DNA from: Hibiscus mutabilis
Lineage: Eukaryota; Streptophyta; Magnoliopsida; Malvales; Malvaceae
Assembly: GCA_019671005.1 (NCBI GenBank)
Contig: CM033711.1
Coordinates: 57,089,049 to 57,153,048 of the forward strand
Direction: 5' to 3'
DNA: 64,000 nucleotides
Within the stretch, counting starts at the first letter, position 1. Each line of letters starts with the position of its first letter. Under the pieces are notes generated by a model that made no database searches, had not been told where the DNA came from, and saw only the letters and a list, made by a program, of their open reading frames with translations. The translations under genes were made by a program, and so were the position numbers. Below are positions 11,370-23,200 of the stretch, one piece after another.

Positions 11370-12041
11370 TTATCCGTCTTCAAAACCCAAGACTCCCATT
11401 CTGATAAGATCTTGAACTATGTCCTTCAGGGCTATACAATTCTCAGTGTGATGGCTCGAATCGCCTATGTGGTAGTTGTACCAGACACGACTATTGTAAC
11501 CCTTCGGATAAGGAGGTCTCTTTGGTACAGACTTCAATGGTACGATAAGGCTTCTTTCGACAATAAACGGAAGTAGCTCGGTGTATCTCATGGGTGTAGG
11601 ATAATCCCTTCTAATGTCATTGGATTCTCGAGCTTCCTTTGGTCTTGCCTCTATTCCCTTGGTATCTACCCCATATATGTCGCTTGTCTATTTCTTGAGA
11701 TTGATCACAAAGGGATTCGATTTGTCGTATTTAACGGTGATGTCTATCTTGACATTCTGACCATTTTGTTCCTCATTATGATCCTTGATCGATTCTTTTC
11801 TGAGTTCGACAGGCTGCTTGCCTTTCATCATAGCATTCATCTGGTCCATCAACTCGGCCATTTGCTTATTTAATTCTTGTACTTCATCTCGCTTGTTACC
11901 AGAACTGACACTGCTTACCGAATCTATTCTGGAGTCCCTGAACGATCCTTCTTCTGTTGTCCCTGGCCTAGTCTCGGGATGGAACTCTAGAACTGGACCC
12001 GCTTTCTTTAGGTCAAAGAACCTTTGGTCCATCATGAACAA
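11370..12041 (-). pseudogene. Tat-like gag/ORF segment with degenerate zinc-knuckle-like motif
   Basis: Segment 11688-12041 opens with MFMMDQRFFDLKKAGP and contains an acidic/Gln stretch (VQELNKQMAELMDQMNAMMKG). Segment 11370-11591 has TELLPFIVERSL, then PPYPKGYNSRVWYNYHIGDS and HHTENCIALKDIVQDLI. This matches the region in Tat/Ogre polyproteins that normally carries C-xx-H-x-G-x-x-G-H-x-x-x-x-C and follows the capsid core. Here the first Cys is missing (WYNYH) and the block lies 5' of the capsid core, which is not the usual order. Whether this is a rearrangement or a different ORF is unresolved. Confidence 0.55.
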
Positions 12042-12325
12042 TCTTCTATTATGGGAGAAACCACTTGGGAATCAATACCCTATGTAATGCGAATGCGATG
12101 ATATATGCGAAAACAAAAAAGGAAACAAGTCAATACCAGACAAAAAAAATAAATACATAATAAAAGGGAAAATTATATGCGATAAACAAACAACACAATC
12201 CTATTTACATCCCGTCTAAGACACCTAGGTCATCCGCATGGCTCTAACAAGGTGGGTTTCTATGCGTTCTCTACATGCAATTTTGGTTATAGGAGGTCCC
12301 GAATTGTCCTTGTTGTCCACTACTA
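12042..12325. other. Leader-like region upstream of the Tat gag; no gene
   Basis: AT-rich non-coding sequence between the gag-like start (12041) and the LTR-derived segment beginning near 12330. No canonical primer binding site was seen. It was probably lost together with the 3' part of the 5' LTR. Confidence 0.45.
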
Positions 12326-12776
12326 ATAGTTTAAACACAAGCATATACATTTGTTCATATATATTATACATGTGCAAACAATGCATGTACAAAATATAAA
12401 CATACATATGGTACACATATACCAATACCTACACACATACACATACATAATATGTATAATACGCATGCGCTTACACATATCACACACATATTTTACACAC
12501 ATTAATCACATATATATAGTAAACATGTAATATAACATGTATACATGCAATAATAATACCCCATTAATTATTATACTATTATCTTGACAATATTTACAAA
12601 CCGGATAAAAATGAGTGATTATAGTTGCCCCTCTTTGCTTGTTCTTGTGAAACGATAACAAAGAAAAGACCAAAAACACTCATTTTTATCCGACGTCCCT
12701 ACTCACGACTTCCCTATTAATTATTATACTAATATATTAACAATATTTACAAACTGGATAGAAATGAGTGATTACA
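12326..12776 (-). repeat. Rearranged, truncated 5' LTR of the Tat element
   Basis: Reading on the minus strand: LTR bases 1-64 (12776-12713), then about 85 bp matching the sequence just upstream of the PPT (12712-12628, homologous to about 5950-5867), then LTR bases 1 to ~298 again (12627-12330), then internal sequence. The break inside the LTR and the extra PPT-LTR junction are directly visible by comparison with 5575-5950. The remaining ~2.7 kb of LTR and the PBS are missing. Confidence 0.7.
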
Positions 12777-12781
12777 ATGCT
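12777..12781. repeat. Target-site duplication, right copy (Tat element)
   Basis: ATGCT, partner of ATACT at 2812-2816. Confidence 0.75.
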
Positions 12782-15700
12782 CTAACCACCGTAGTAGGAT
12801 AGGTAAGTTACCATAATTACAATCAATGACCCATTCAATTAAAGCTAGTGTGTTCAATTTGTTTTAAGTATTTCTTGCCCACTAAGCAAGTATTCGAATA
12901 GGTGAGGACCTAATAGACAATGCATGATGCGCCTATTAGATATATTAGGACCCATAATGCAATTAGTTATCATGATCAATACCATTTAGGACTTACTTGT
13001 TCTTCAAGCAACCATTCGACTACATGGAAAACACAATAGAAAATTTCGACATTCAATGTAGCTATTATGCATACCAATAGGTTATTTACATCAATTACCT
13101 ACGTGACCATATTCAAACATACATGCTTTCAATGTTATGTTCTTCATTCGACTAAGACAATAAGTGACCAAAGTAGTTCATGTCTAAACATGTATGTTAC
13201 TACATTTACTTGTTGTTAACTAGCCAATTTTGATAGATCTAATCGAACCATTACATGCATAATCCATCCATGGGAATCTAACATTAGGCTAACAAGCATT
13301 CAAGCTTAATTAAGTGCATACATACTTATATTTACATACAATACTTTTTATAGGTCATAGATGAAGTTAATTTATACAAACCATAACTAAGTGATCATGA
13401 ATATACATGCCTTAGGTGCCACCATCCTAGGAGAACTATAACAAGATGGAAACTTACTCTTTCAAGCAGAATGTGACTTGTACGAGCCTAGACTTCGGGA
13501 TAGGATCCAGTATCAACCTCAATCGTAGAAAAGAGACTCGAATAAGGAAAATTTAGTGAGTGAGTTCAAGTTACAAGGCAATCAATACAATAAGTCTCAA
13601 CTATGAACCATCTAGTAGATGGTATGGTTCCCCTATCAATAAGGAACCGTTCGAAACAATGTAAACAATACTAGATGTTTTTGCTAAATTTTCAATCAAA
13701 ATCAATACAAGGTTTGAAATTTAGACATGCTCAATCATCCCATTCGAATAACAAGAGGCATAACATGTCATTTGAACACAATCAATGTCTCAAACTCAAG
13801 CAAACTCATATAAGCAATGTTCAAGCAATGTCTCAGTATCCATGGTTCATGGAAATCAATTTTCATTTACTATCAATCAATGCAATTCAATGTAACAATA
13901 CATTCAATGTACTTGAGATATAAGTTCATTTTAAGTATAGCCTTGAGAATCGATTACTCAGTCTAGATACTCGAGTCCCCAACCAATCTGTCACCAATAA
14001 CAATAGTCAATATGGTAAAAGTACATGTCAAATCCCTCCTACTGTCACCAATGACCAATAACAATACTTCCCTCCTAATGTCACCAATTAGGGTACAATG
14101 TCCCAGACTGTAGTCCACCCCGATAATAAGCTCTATGGACTCTATAGCATGCCAACTATATCTATGACCGAGTCGAGACCAAGGCTTACAATAGTTATCG
14201 TTTTCATTCAATTTCAAGCATGATTCGATTCAATGTGAACATTTAGTGCCAATATCCCCTTTCAATCGAATATGGTTCAAAGCCAATAACAATATCAATA
14301 TTCCAATAGTCAATGAGGGTATGTCAATCAACATGTCATTAAACAATGAATTGAGTTACTTCTAACTATAACAAACGTGCTTCATTTCAATATAGTTCAA
14401 TTAAACAAGAAGCATATCATATCCATCAATTGCAATTCAAGCATGCTTCTCAATCAAGTAACCACCCAAAACTTCTCAAAAGAGCACTTACCTTGCTAAT
14501 GCTCCATAGCAAGCTTATTACACAATTTATACAAAGAATCAATAATTAATTCAAATCATAAATGGACTTTGAGAGGTTATCGCCCTATCCAAATCTTAAA
14601 CTACACTCACAAGAATTTTCTGAGCTATTGACGTTCCCGGATCAACATATCTTTTCCTCTACTAGCTTGTTGATCTATGTGAACCCCTTGCTTATCAATA
14701 TCCACTTGATCTATCATTCATAAAATGCATAGTGTTTTAGGTAAAATCCAGCAACCATTTGAGTCATTATGTGACTCCATACACTCAAGCATTCAATTCA
14801 AAACATCAAGATTGTTGCTGCCTGGCAGCATGTGCACTACTTGCTTAAATGTTCATATCTTTTATTTCGTACGTCAGAATTTCAAACCGTTTACATCGTT
14901 AGAAAGCTAACTTAATTTTCCTTTTAACCATATAGGCATTGCATTTTTGTTCATAGTGAATTAATATAGTTTTTTATTTAAACACAGACCAAATTATGCC
15001 ACTAGACAGTTTGCACTGTCCTTAGAGATTAATCTCTACAAACTGTTTTATAACTCAGAATTCGATTCTGTTTGTTGCATACGAAAGTAGACATACTCAT
15101 GATTTGGTACATATAAGATTTATTCCCTAATTTGGTATATATGATTTTCTACAGTTTTTTAAACTTACTGCCCAAAAGAGAGTCTTTTAGACAGATTTCC
15201 TTATGCTAGATTGAAGCTTCATTAATCACTTAGACAAGGATTCTAACATGATTGTTCAACACATATACTCATTCATACATGTCTAAGTCATTCCAATTAT
15301 GTGTCAAACCTATAAAAAATAGGGAAATTGAGCTATATTTTCAAATTGGTTCAATAAGACATCATCTCACTAGAATTTCTAACAACTAGAATTTCAATTC
15401 ACATATCAATCATCCATTCTAATTATCATCTAAGTTTTTCCAGCGATTAACATAACAATTCACCATCAATTTGGTTAATGACGACATCAATCTCTCCTAC
15501 TCATTCTAATTGCACTACCAATTCCATGGATTGATCAATCAATTTTAGTTCTTAACTAATTCAATTCGCTAACTAATCATCCAATTCATGTAATCCAAGC
15601 AAGAGATTTTAATTCCATCAATCTACATGCATCATTTGAATCTATAATGCATTAAGGAAGAGATTTTACCTTCCTATCAAGATTATATGAATGGTAGCAA

Positions 15701-16051
15701 CTCCAATTCTTCCAAATTTCAAGCTTGAATCTATGAACATGGAGTTTTCTCATTCAATTCCTTTATCACCAATTTCTATTCATCTATTCGGCACTAGGGA
15801 GAAGAAGATGATAATGGATCATCAATTAACTCTCCCAAAATGATTAATTTGCCCTTGAATATAAGAATTTAGCATGCATTCCTTCACTTTGTTATTTTTT
15901 TTGGTTTGGTCACTTATAATTTAGGTTACCACTTTTTATTTATAGCATTCTAGTCCTTATTAACTAGACTTAGCGCATTACTTTCAACCAATTAAGGATT
16001 AAATGAAGGCATTGTAGTGACTTCCTTCATACTAGTTTTGAGGATATTACA
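12777..16051 (-). repeat. Main part of element 1's 5' LTR
   Basis: Minus-strand start TGTAATATCCTCAAAAC at 16051. The body shares blocks with the LTRs of Q and D and with solo LTR B. These include the CCCCAACCAA...TGTC region (13975-14060), the GTAGTCCACC / GCATGCCAACTATA block (14105-14165), the CAGTTTGCACTGTCC motif (15008), and GTGCCACCATCCTAGGAG (13415-13432). No coding sequence was seen, and the short ORFs here are not supported. The 5 bp to the right (GGCAC) would be the TSD of element 1; its partner is outside the window. Confidence 0.7.
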
Positions 16052-17404
16052 GGCACATGTTACCATTGCCTGGTAATGTTTGATTGATTATGTCCTTCTA
16101 TACTTTAGCCAGACGAGTCGTATTAAATGATTCAGTATACCTAAGGTAGATTTGGTTATTAAACTGAACAACTATAGTGGTTTCTTGATGGCACATTTCT
16201 CATTGGAATCATGATATTACTATTTTGAATTTATGTTTAAATATGCTTATTGCTAAGTGATTTGAGAACTTGCATTTACATTGTTGTTATCTAAGTTTCA
16301 AAGCCAACAACCTAATTGCTCACTCTGTCACTTTTTAGGTGAAACAGGTCTATAGATAAAGTTGTGGAGATAAAGCAAGGTCATTAAAGGCAACGAAAGT
16401 ATGTTATGTTTTGTTATATGTAAATTCCTAAAAGGTGGCACTAGTTGGAAATACCGAGCTTAATAATCTTTAAGGTTCTATGGGGGAATGTAAATACTAC
16501 ATTAACAATACAAGGCTTATATATATATATTGTGTTTGGTTGATGTTTAGAAATTGGTTGATTTTATTTGCTAGATTAGTTATGGATGAACATTCGAATG
16601 ATGTAGTCTCATATTATGAGTTGTTTTAATTGCTTATAAGTCACATAGCTTGGTTATTTGATCATATATATATTTCATTACATTTGAGTATGAGTGAATT
16701 AAATAGATAACGAAATGATTATAGGTAAAATGATCTCACATTTGCGCTTAAAATGTTAAATGGATTAAGTCTTTGTAATGAATCTGAAATGCTCATAGCT
16801 CTTATTTAGCTTCATAGATTATGTCTTAAAATGCATGCTAACGACGGTTAATTGAATGATTTTGATAACCTTAACTATTCGAATTGTCATAGAATTATCT
16901 TTTATGTTTTAGCCTAAGGATGCCTTGTATGCTATCTATTTATCATTATACATATTTGAAGCTTTGTACCTTGTGTTCGAATGCTTATACTCTAAAGGTC
17001 ACACCATGAACCCTTTTCTTCGATTACTAACTTGTTAGACAAGTTAGATTGTCTTCTCCTAGATCAATACTATTTTCTAGGCCTGGGGATTGGGGTATTA
17101 AAAATCGTGTATACCTGCACACAAAAGACACAATCTTGGCATTGTTTTCATATATTTCCAATACATTTCCACCCTTTTACCAAGCATTCTAATGGTAGAA
17201 CTTTGCTCTTTCCAACTTTTCCACAAAAATTGCATGACCACATGTAGGATCAACAAGATGGTGACACTTTGATAATGGAATATGAGCAGGTGATGGCTGA
17301 ACCTTTTGAATTGTTTAAAAAACCAAATCTTCTATTGTAGGTATTTCGTAAGGAACTAATGCCGCTAGATTTGAAGCCATCAAAATCTCTACTGATTAGT
17401 CTAA
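16052..17404 (+). repeat. Probable LTR fragment, plus orientation, and unassigned sequence
   Basis: From 16052 to about 17100 the sequence resembles the 3' half of the Tekay-like LTRs in plus orientation. It has GCTCACTCTGTCAC, then TTCCTAAAAGGTGGCACTAG, a version of the CTCCTAGGATGGTGGCA block, and ends with GGGGATTGGGGTATTA near 17100, close to the usual GGGTGTTACA terminus. The stretch 17105-17404 has no recognisable feature. A short (TA)n run lies near 16520-16530. Confidence 0.4.
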
Positions 17405-17424
17405 TGAAGAGCTTGGTCTAATGA

Positions 17425-18110
17425 AGCCCTTGTCTTGTAGCTCTTTTATTTGATCTTTGAGTTCTTCGAGTTCAATCAGAGCCATACGATAAGGTGCAAT
17501 AGAGACTAGTGCTGATCCCGGTTAAACCTCAATTCTAAATTCCACTTCTCTTGTCGGGGTAAACCTGACAATTCCTCAGGAAAAACATAAAGAAATTCGG
17601 ATACAGTTAAAATTGATTCAATTGACTCCTTAGATTCATTCAAATGAGATATAGAAGAAAAAAGGGCCACTTGCTCGAATGGTTCCTTGCTTAGCAAGGA
17701 AATAGAAATTTTCCCAAACCCATGAAGGTATAATCTTTTCTTAGTACAATCTAACCAAGCCTTACGTTTACCCAACCAATCAAGCCCCAAAATAAGATAG
17801 AAGTCAGAAAATGGTAGCACTAAAAGGTCAGCAGGGAATGGTATGTTCCGAATAAACAAAGGACAACCTTTACATATTTGATTTATGGATACTTTATCTC
17901 CATGCGGGTTGGTAGCTATGAGTTCACCAAATAAAGGTTATATCTTTAGGCTAAGCTTTGCAATAAGTAAAGTACTTATAAAATAATATGTTAAACCCGA
18001 AATAAAAAGAGCATAAGCAGTATATGAATCCAAGAGTATTGTACCTGTAATTATGTCAGGTGACTCTTCTTCTTCACGCCTTCAAATATGATAGACTTTA
18101 GCAGGTGCTC
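17425..18110 (-). pseudogene. Copy P aspartic protease and linker, active site lost
   Basis: The open part (17506-17859) shows FYLILGLDWLGKRKAWLDC, the conserved C-terminal protease signature. It is followed by the HLNESKESIESI spacer and FLYVFPEELSGLP linker, closely matching copy Q (26674-27363). Upstream, at about 17985-18005, the active-site segment reads AYALFISG where Q reads AYALFDSG. The catalytic Asp is replaced by Ile, with further changes in the next residues. A non-functional relic. Confidence 0.85.
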
Positions 18111-18229
18111 GATATTCTTTGTAGGTAGCATTAGATCCTTGACCCTTGGTCTTTCTATAGATTCCCGATTAAGCTTGTTTCGGCCCTCTTACTTGTTCGG
18201 ATACAGATTTGATCAGGTGACTCAGATTT

Positions 18230-19366
18230 GATCCCCTTGATACGTGCGAAGGCAACTTGTTGGGATTTTGAGGATAATGTTTGATAAAGTGGGTAGTCTC
18301 CCCATACAGATAACAAGCGTTGGATTACTTTCTACATACCCCCTTATGTTGCTTCTATCATATTTGCAAGTCGAGACTTGAAATTCTCTCCCATTATTCC
18401 AGTGCTATTGATGGATGCAGATGGTGCCGCACCCTTACCCAAAAATTAAGGTTTGGGTATAAAATTTTCATTTTAAGGATTACTGAAATTGGAAGAATTC
18501 CCTCCATAATGCTTTTGCTTCTTATTATGCCAATATGGCTTATGGTCATCCTGATGCCTTTTATCACCCTTAGACAAATTTCCTTTCTTCTTCTCTGAGA
18601 CTTTCATTTTAGCTTCTGTAGCTATCACTCGGTTTACCAGATCTTGGAAGTTAGTAATCCCAAGAGCAGAAAACATCAGACTTAATTCATCGTTGAGCCC
18701 TTCGATGAACATTTGGCATTTGTCTTCTTATTTCTTAATGAATTCCGATCTATACTTGCAAAACTCACTAACGTACTGTTCAATTAGTTTACCTCATTGA
18801 TTCAAATACAAAAATCACTTCTTACGTTCAGCAAGGTATTGCTCACTAATATACTTCTTTTTAAACTCCTTGAGAAAGAACTCCCAAGTAACTTCTTCCG
18901 CTAGAGCAACAATAATTGCAGTCTCCCACGACCTAAGTGATTCCTCAGCTAAAAGAGCTACTGCACACTCCAACTTATGTTCGTTCAAACATTGAAATTG
19001 TTTAGTCAAGATTCTCATTGTAAACTCTGACCAAAACTCAGCTTCTTCAGGTTTTTCTTCGTTAGCTCCCGTAAAAGTGTAAGCTCGATGTTGAGCTAAC
19101 TTGTAGATTTGAGCTCTTACCGATACTACTACCAGAGGATTAAGAGGAGTTTGAGGATTTTGTCTCATAGAGAAGATCATTTGGTCAAACATTTCTTTTA
19201 AATTGGAGAAACAATCCCATTCAATGGGATGAATAGTTAGAGCTTTCTGCTGAACTTGTTGAGGCTCAACAACTTTTGGAGGATCTTGATTCATCCTCAC
19301 GCTTCCTCCTTCATTGGAGGAGCATGTTGGGCTTCCATTATCCTTTAACAACCTTGTTTCAGACAT
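18230..19366 (-). pseudogene. Copy P gag
   Basis: Start at 19366 opens MSETRLLKDNGSP, aligned with element 1's start at 2653. Segment 18815-19366 has YKLAQHRAYTFTGANEEKPEEAEFW and then LKEFKKKYISEQYLAERKK (capsid). Segment 18473-18712 continues with FIEGLNDELSLMFSALGITNFQDLVNRVIATEAKMKVSEKKKG, the C-terminal capsid/basic region. A stop and frameshift near 18720-18810 separate them. A degenerate zinc-knuckle region (CYLYGET-like, about 18230-18330) follows. Confidence 0.85.
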
Positions 19367-19493
19367 TCTAATATAAAAAGAGAATAAGCTTGATCAGATA
19401 TAAGTCACAGTAGGTTAACTCCTATGTGGCATTAAAACAATCAATACAATGTAATACAATACTACAACATAAACTTAGGATCATGCAACCTTA

Positions 19494-19505
19494 GCTATGA
19501 TACCA
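19494..19505 (-). promoter_or_regulatory. Primer binding site of copy P
   Basis: Minus-strand TGGTATCATAGC, one base different from TGGTATCAGAGC (tRNA-iMet). It lies three bases after the LTR terminus (minus-strand GGATGTTATA, ending at 19509). Confidence 0.85.
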
Positions 19506-20269
19506 AAATATAACATCCCCACCAAGGCCTAAAAGTAATTAAAGCTAACTTGCTATTACGAAGTATATAGAAACTAAAAAATGGCCATGAAACAAACAAA
19601 CAAGGTAGATTTTATGAGATTTCTTAAAACTCAAGACAACATCGAAACAAACATTCACTTAAGACATAGATAAAATCAATCACACCCTTTTCTTATCTAA
19701 TTTTTTCAAACAAAGGTTGTGCAAAATCTAGACAACCAAGGAAGCTCAATTGAGGCTTACATGCTTTACAAGTTATTAGCAACCCATGTTGTCGATATAC
19801 ATAAAAGAACAAATAAGAGATCATCATTTCAAGTTTCAAACAACTACTAGAATAGTAAGATTTATCAATGAATCGAATCTAATTACTATGTATCAGTTTC
19901 ATTTATAGAAAACAGTCACATTTCTTAATTGATCATCAAGTGACAAACATTCTAGACATATCATAATATTCCCTAGAGATGGCATAAAATATATAAATAT
20001 ATATATACCCAAGTCACCCAACATACAAACTAACAAATATCCACAAGGATCACCCTCATTACAAAAGGTATCGATTAGGTTATACAAGCTATGATATCGA
20101 ACATAAACATATTTACAAACAAAATGCCACCATCCCAGGAGTTCTTGTAATAACACAAAACCTACTTGTTATGGCTAATGTGACTTGATCAAGCTCCAAG
20201 CAAAAAGATTCCTCAAATCTAACCTGTCATGTAGTGAGAAGACAAGAAGTAAGCATATACTTAGTGAGA

Positions 20270-20274
20270 AAGCT
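20270..20274. repeat. Target-site duplication, left copy (solo LTR B)
   Basis: AAGCT here and AAGTT at 23892-23896. The uninterrupted site in copy Q's LTR (about 29090-29100) reads GAGCAAGTTAACAACC. Confidence 0.85.
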
Positions 20275-23200
20275 TGTAATACCTCAAAACATGGCTTAGG
20301 AACTTGTTATAAACTAATTAGAGTTTAATTGTAAAACAATCTACAAATTAGAAGAATTGATTAAACCTAGTGACTAAATTGCATGGATTGATTAAGAAGT
20401 AGCCTAATCATGAGGATCAAATAATAACAAATTGTAAATGTAGAATTGCATGCAATAAGGATGAGTAATTAAGAATTTATGAAGTAATTAGACCAAAATT
20501 TGCCAAGTGGAGGCAAATAGCTTAGCCATGTGATAACACCTTGGCCAAATGGCCATCTTGCTCTCATCTCCTCCAGCTTGGCCAAATTACACACTTCATC
20601 CATCTAGGGAGAGAAAATCACCATTGTTGAGAGGAAGAAAGCTTGCATGGGATCATAATTGCATGAAAATTTGATAGCTAGGAAGATTGTAAGTAGATTC
20701 TAAATCCTTTCTCCCTAGAAACTTGATTGAATGAGTTATTGATGATGTTCTTGTTGTCTTGATGAAATTGGATGAATGTTATACATGTTAGGGACATGCT
20801 AGCTTTAATGTAAACATGAATTCTTGATTTATAGTAACCAATTTGATATAATATATATGCATAGTTGTTGGAAATTTGAGGAATATAAACATGATTGAAA
20901 ATAGTCTTGATTAGGGACTGTTTTGGTTGAGAAATTTTGTAAACATGTCAAATGAACATAGGACCCTGTTTTGATCATGTTCCTAGGTAAAATGAAGATT
21001 TAATTGAATAGGTAACTTGCTGTAAAATGACTACACCTAATTGAACTAGTTAAATTAGGTAATGGATTGCCTAGTTGATGAATTGGATGTGCAAATGTGA
21101 TCAAATTGATTAAACTAGGTTGAACATGATTATGCCCTGCTTTAAGAACATAGCTAGGTGAATTATGATGACCTAGACATGTATGAACATGAACATGAAT
21201 GAAATTGCCATGTTAGGACCTTGCTAAAATGACTTAAGAAGCTAGAGATCCAACCTAGTGTAATCTGCCCATAATGCTCTATTCTGGGTAATAACTTTGA
21301 AAAATCACTATAAATTGTGTATAATGAATTTAAGGCTGAAATTTTTATGTACAATACCTTGATATGTCTAAATTCATTAGGAGAAAAAAGATCTAAATTT
21401 GGGTTGTATACTGAAATGTACAGAAGAAACACTAGGGACAGTGCAAACTGTCCAGCATAGCAAGATGCCAGTCTTGCTTTCCAACGGTGTAAACCAATTG
21501 AAATTTAGACGTACAAAATGAAAGTTATGCATGATTAAGTGACTAGAGTGCAAGCTGCCTGACAGCAGCTGCATAGGCAAATGCACACTGTTTTGTGACA
21601 TTTTGTAAATTGTCTTGTAAATAGTTGTAGGCCTTGGAATATGCCTTATTTTATATGGACTAGAATGTAGGAAAGTGTATTTAAGACTAATGGAAAATGT
21701 TTATGAGCATGCTGCCAAATTTGTGATTGTTATATGGTTGTGACATTGTCTTGATTTAATGAGTATTTGATCTTGTTTTGACATGCTTATATTTGTAATG
21801 TGATAGAACCACGAGTAAACTTGGTGGAAGAGGATAGAGTGGATCATCCTAAAGACAAGAACAAGGGAGTGTAGATCCAAGACTAGCTAAGCTTGGAGTA
21901 TTGTGAGTGTAGTTGCCTCTAGGGTTAGGACTAGGTCCTAACCAATGCATACTTGTTTATACTCATGAATTGTTGAATGAACTTAATCATGGACATGACA
22001 TAATAAGGGAAGAATGACTAGTAATGCATAAAACTAGATCACAGCTTGATTTACATGATCAATTCGAATGCCAAGCATGATTGTATAGTATAATGGTGAT
22101 TGTATATGCCATGTTACATGTGATCAAATGTTAAAAGACTTGCTTGAGATATCATCTCATCTTGATGAAATGAAACATGAAACTACTTGACATGTGAGCT
22201 ATGGCTCAATGGCCTAAGGGCCTAACATGAAATGAACTTGCTTGATATGATCTTGATCTTGAACACTTGAATAAATGGTAAGTCGAACAACATCGGTAGC
22301 TAGTTGGACTAGGTAGAAAGACATGCCTTAGAGTCTAAATCTCATTGTGTAAAGGTGGACTACGGTCCAGGGCTAAGGCCCCTATTTGGCGACAGACGGA
22401 GGGTACATATGTGATCTTTGGCGATAGTATGAGGGTTGACCAGCACTACGGTGCATCTTACGGAGACAGTTGGTTGGAGACTCCATTACCTATACAAACT
22501 AAGTACCAAGGGGTTGTTTAATGAATAACAATTGTAATAACAATCCAATAACATATGATACTTGTCTTGAATGCCATGAAATTGTATGCTACTTGACTTG
22601 AAAGCATGACTCCTTGATTTCTTGTTTTGCAAGTATGTGTGCTTGATTCATGAAGTATGAATTCTTGTTGCTTGTACCTTGTTGGACGAATGGTTGATAT
22701 CCTTAGATGGGATAATCTTGATGCTTGAAAGCCTAGCTAAGATCACTCTAATGCTTGAAAGCCTAGCTAAGATTTACTCTGATGCTTGAAAGCCTTAGCA
22801 AGGTCTATACTTGTTTAAATGACACATAAAACTTGAAATAACAAATGGTTAGACTAGCTACTACCTCACTAAGTACATTCTTGTACTTATCACTATAGTT
22901 TTCATTCTTCCCAACTATAGGATAAAGGATTTGAGTTTGCTTGATCGTGAAACTTGTTACCTTGAGCAAGAAGCAAGTCACACAAGTTTGCCTAAGTATT
23001 ATTTCATACTTGTTTTGTATATCTCCTAGAATGGTGGCATTAGAAAGTTTATAGTTAGTTGAACATGCATTTTGAAGCTTGTATATAATGTTTGATGGTC
23101 CTACAATGTTATGTATCTAGTATCAAGCATGTACTGAACTTATATAACATGTAATGAATGGTTGTTGCTGCTCATATGATGACTTAAATTAAATGATCTA

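Larger units (their letters stand above)
2817..12776 (-). mobile_element. Tat/Ogre-like LTR retrotransposon, complete to both ends, no recognisable pol
   Basis: The 9,960-bp unit is bounded on the plus strand by TGTAGCG (2817) and GATTACA (12776), so minus-strand LTRs start TGTAATC and end CGCTACA. It is flanked by a 5-bp TSD. Sequence order on the minus strand: rearranged short 5' LTR, gag-like ORFs (12041-9413), a ~3.5 kb non-coding 3' region with polypurine tracts and tandem repeats, PPT, and a 3.05-kb 3' LTR. The LTR contains the GTGGCGACTCC block (minus strand, about 2938-2928) that I know from many plant gypsy LTRs. The gag core resembles Tat/Ogre gag (DLVIP, YDGT, HLTM, LIHYFHSSLTG). 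No protease, RT or integrase was seen, so the copy is probably non-autonomous or deleted. Confidence 0.75.
1..16051 (-). mobile_element. Ty3/gypsy element 1 (Tekay-like), 5' part, interrupted by a nested Tat element
   Basis: On the minus strand the order 5'->3' is LTR start (TGTAATATCC at 16051), LTR body to 12777, a nested foreign element (2817-12776), the last bases of the LTR (2816-2806), PBS (2802-2790), gag, protease and RT, running off the window at position 1. Joining the LTR pieces gives about 3.28 kb, close to the 3.2 kb LTR of copy Q (28336-31534). This supports treating the two pieces as one LTR. The 3' half of the element and its 3' LTR lie outside the window. Lineage is inferred from similarity to copies P, Q and F, which retain a chromodomain-like integrase tail. 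Confidence 0.75.

Noticed and set aside
13675..14910. Small ORFs in element 1's 5' LTR
   Set aside because: Homologous LTRs elsewhere in the window do not keep these frames.
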